Assembly (NCBI GenBank): GCA_033720735.1
Contig: JAWWBX010000208.1
Span: 1 to 7,881, forward strand
DNA: 7,881 bases
DNA from: B8-G4 sp033720735
Lineage (GTDB): Bacteria; Bacteroidota; Bacteroidia; Chitinophagales; Saprospiraceae
Reading direction: 5' to 3'
This document shows, in pieces, positions 6,004-7,881 of the stretch. Both the position numbers and the translations under genes were made by a program. The first letter of the stretch is position 1; each line of letters starts with the position of its first letter. Under the pieces are notes generated by a model that was not told where the DNA came from, searched no databases, and worked only from the letters and a program-made list of their open reading frames with translations.

Positions 6004-6918
6004 CTATTCAACATGGTGAACGTAAAACATCAGGTCGGCATTGGCGGGCACATTTCCGTATCCGGCTGATCCGTATGCCAGCTGAGATGGCACAAACAGG
6101 ATGGCTGTCGCGCCCTTGTTCAACAACGCGAACGCCTCTTCCCATGCGGCAATGACTGCGCCCTGCCCGAGAACAAAGTCAAATGTTTTGGCGCGGGTCA
6201 ATGAATTGTCGAAAACGGCACCGTTCTCTACCAGCATACCGACGAAGTGGACTTTAACGGGTGAACCAGCGGTAGCGGTCGTTCCCGGCTGTCCCTGTGA
6301 AGTGAGAATATATCCCAGCCCGCTGGCCGTGCGAGTGATCTGCGCATCAAGTTGCCCGCCCAGGTATTGCTCGCGGAGCGTACGGAGTCCCTCGGCCAGT
6401 TGACCAGCCTGCTGGCGCAAAGCCTCAGCTTCGGCTCCGGCCGGCTGAGCCGGCGCAGCCTGCCTCTGCGCTTCCTGCATTTGTTCGTACTCACTGGGAG
6501 TAGCCATGGCCCGCACCTTGATATCGTACTGTACGACATCATACGCCGCGACCGAAGGCGGCGGAGTCTCAAAGGAGTCCACCGGATAGTAGAGCCGGAT
6601 ACTGTCGCCGACATTGGTCATGATCAACACATCGTGCAGAGGTGAAAGATTGCCGCGGCGCGTGTTGGCCGGATCGGCCGGCATCTGGATCGGCATGCCG
6701 CCAGGCTGCTCGGTCCGGCTGTCATAAATGACCGTATCACCCGACGTGGTCACCCGTGTGTCAATGATCAACCAGTCGCCCGGCTGCACCGGATCACCTG
6801 CGGCGTCAACGAGAAACTCATACCGGAAACCGGTATCGGTCATCTTGGTCTTCTTGGAGCAGGAAGCCGCCATAAGCATGGCCAATGCGCCTGCAAATAA
6901 GTACTTCATAATTGTCAT
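6004..6918 (-). CDS. FKBP-type peptidyl-prolyl isomerase lipoprotein (paralogue 2, upstream of prfB)
   Basis: A 304-residue predicted lipoprotein prolyl isomerase acting in the cell envelope. The signal peptide (MTIMKYLFAGALAM then LMAASC) places the lipidated residue at Cys20, followed by basic SKKTK. Residues 30-136 are an FKBP-like but divergent N-terminal half. Residues 140-195 are an Ala/Gln/Glu/Pro-rich linker. Residues 199-304 are a canonical FKBP domain with F236-D237, F246, V255-I256, W259, Y282 and F298 in the pocket positions. It aligns with the protein encoded at 3940-4839 over its whole length, identically spaced through residues 103-116. The ATG at 6918 overlaps the TGA of the upstream DHH gene (ATGA, 4 bp), implying translational coupling; an ATG at codon 4 (6909) is an alternative start. 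The stop is 5 bp before prfB. DHH phosphoesterase genes next to FKBP lipoproteins such as gldI occur, to my recollection, in other Bacteroidota, but this protein is longer than GldI. Confidence 0.9.
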   Translation of the reverse strand: MTIMKYLFAGALAMLMAASCSKKTKMTDTGFRYEFLVDAAGDPVQPGDWLIIDTRVTTSGDTVIYDSRTEQPGGMPIQMPADPANTRRGNLSPLHDVLIMTNVGDSIRLYYPVDSFETPPPSVAAYDVVQYDIKVRAMATPSEYEQMQEAQRQAAPAQPAGAEAEALRQQAGQLAEGLRTLREQYLGGQLDAQITRTASGLGYILTSQGQPGTTATAGSPVKVHFVGMLVENGAVFDNSLTRAKTFDFVLGQGAVIAAWEEAFALLNKGATAILFVPSQLAYGSAGYGNVPANADLMFYVHHVE

Positions 6919-7881
6919 TGTGAATGTGAATAGAGTCCTTGCCGTTCGAGATATTCCGGCAGAACTTCTTTCAAATATACGATGGTATCTGATAGGGATT
7001 TCCGGCTACTGCCACCCGAAGCGTTGCGATGTCCCCCGCCATTGAAATAGTCACGCGCCAGCTCTTGCACCGAGATATTTCCTTTCGATCTGAACGACAG
7101 CTTGATCGCATTATTTTGCTGGGTGATGAAGACCGCGATCCGCATATGCCGCATCATCAGAATGTAGTTGACGATGCCTTCAGTGTCACCCCGCTGGATC
7201 CGGAAATGCTGATAATCTTCCTGGTTGAGAAAGATAATGCCGGTCTTGAGGTCAGGAAGCACCTCCATGCGGTTGGCGATGCAATGGCCGATCAGCCTGA
7301 GTTGCTTTTCCGTCAGGCTGTTAAACAGGCGGTTTTGCAGCCAGTAGTCATCGACCCCCCGTGCTTTGAGATCGGCAGCTACGCGAAACAAGCGCTCTGA
7401 GGTGCTGTACTTGAACGATCCGGTGTCGGTGAGGAGACCGGTAAACAAGGCCGTGGCAATGTCGCGGTTGATCCGGTCAGCTTCTTTCAGCATCTCCAGA
7501 AACAGGTAAACCAGTTCTGCCGTCGAGCTGGCATCGGGGTCAGACAACATCCAGTCGGCAATCGGTTCGGGGTCGAGGTGATGATCGATGAGTAAACGCG
7601 GCGCTTCCGACTCCTGGACCAGCAGGCCCATATCGTCGATCCGGTCCAGGGCATTGAAGTCGAGCAAAACGATCAGCTCTGCCGCCTGCACCGCCTCGGC
7701 CGCTTCCTCCTTTTGCACTACAGACACCAGTGCCCGGTCGATCCCCGGCAGGAATTGATACAAAGGTGGATAGTCGGTGGGGAAGATCACGGTCACCTGA
7801 TGCCTCCAGGATTCAAGAAACATCTGCATGGCCAGCGCCGAGCCAATGGCGTCGCCATCCGGGTTGCGGTGCCCGAAAATC
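6915..7881 (-). CDS. nrnA: DHH/DHHA1 phosphoesterase, NrnA-type oligoribonuclease / pAp phosphatase (5' end outside window)
   Basis: The family is cytoplasmic and degrades 2-5-nt RNA and dephosphorylates 3'-phosphoadenosine 5'-phosphate, using metal ions bound by DHH motifs. In-frame coding continues to the right edge, so the start is outside the window; an internal ATG at 7829 is not the start because the first catalytic motif lies upstream of it. That motif, HRNPDGDAIG, is at 7842-7871. The second conserved Asp lies in LLDFNALDRID. The IDHH signature is at 7578-7589. The C-terminal DHHA1 substrate-binding motif GGGHRNASGG is at 7011-7040. The 321 residues visible suggest that only about 10-20 are missing from a usual 320-340. 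The TGA overlaps the ATG of the FKBP gene (6915-6918), making it the first visible gene of a DHH-FKBP-prfB transcription unit. The NrnA subtype, as opposed to another DHH/DHHA1 member, is inferred from length and motifs. Confidence 0.92.
   Translation of the reverse strand, partial: IFGHRNPDGDAIGSALAMQMFLESWRHQVTVIFPTDYPPLYQFLPGIDRALVSVVQKEEAAEAVQAAELIVLLDFNALDRIDDMGLLVQESEAPRLLIDHHLDPEPIADWMLSDPDASSTAELVYLFLEMLKEADRINRDIATALFTGLLTDTGSFKYSTSERLFRVAADLKARGVDDYWLQNRLFNSLTEKQLRLIGHCIANRMEVLPDLKTGIIFLNQEDYQHFRIQRGDTEGIVNYILMMRHMRIAVFITQQNNAIKLSFRSKGNISVQELARDYFNGGGHRNASGGSSRKSLSDTIVYLKEVLPEYLERQGLYSHSQ

Noticed and set aside
6915..7829. DHH gene complete with a start at ATG 7829
   Set aside because: The first metal-binding motif (HRNPDGDAIG) is encoded upstream of this ATG, so the gene continues past the right edge of the window.

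Overview
The window looks like a piece of a moderately GC-rich chromosome from the phylum Bacteroidota, possibly a Saprospiria- or Cytophagia-like lineage; the class is an inference. The reasons are three lipoprotein genes of types common in that phylum, two of them FKBP-type prolyl isomerases; the lack of a convincing Shine-Dalgarno sequence before any visible start codon; and matches to the Bacteroidota-type -7 promoter box (TAnnTTTG) upstream of ptrB.

Layout: Positions 1-187 hold a repeat-rich non-coding stretch, with an 8-bp tandem array and three 41-46-bp repeats that each contain an imperfect hairpin, running up to the stop codon of a leftward MATE-family multidrug/Na+ exporter gene (188-1552, GTG start). 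After a 194-bp divergent intergenic region comes a rightward gene for oligopeptidase B (ptrB, 1747-3921), here made as an exported lipoprotein. Everything from 3940 to the right edge is on the minus strand. Read in the direction of transcription it is: a DHH/DHHA1 phosphoesterase of the NrnA type (5' end cut by the window edge), an FKBP lipoprotein that overlaps it by 4 bp (ATGA), prfB (peptide chain release factor 2) 5 bp further on, and, after a 72-bp gap with a terminator-like hairpin, a second FKBP lipoprotein paralogous to the first.

prfB is interrupted by the classical programmed +1 frameshift: codon 21 is an in-frame UGA inside AGGAGG-UAU-CUU-UGA-C. The reading frame must therefore be joined from 5998-5939 and 5937-4912 to give a 361-residue protein; otherwise the gene appears about 60 codons short. 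The stimulatory AGGAGG is a perfect anti-Shine-Dalgarno complement in a region where no start codon has one, and it lies in a 13-nt palindrome.

Functionally, the minus-strand cluster combines oligoribonucleotide/pAp turnover (NrnA), translation termination (RF2) and folding of exported proteins (two FKBPs). The oligopeptidase and the MATE exporter are independent units. No phage, transposase, CRISPR array, tRNA or rRNA was seen. Most of the window is conventional; the most noteworthy items are the recoding site in a probably SD-poor genome, the FKBP paralogue pair around prfB, the altered acidic pocket of an exported oligopeptidase B, and the nested repeats at the left edge.
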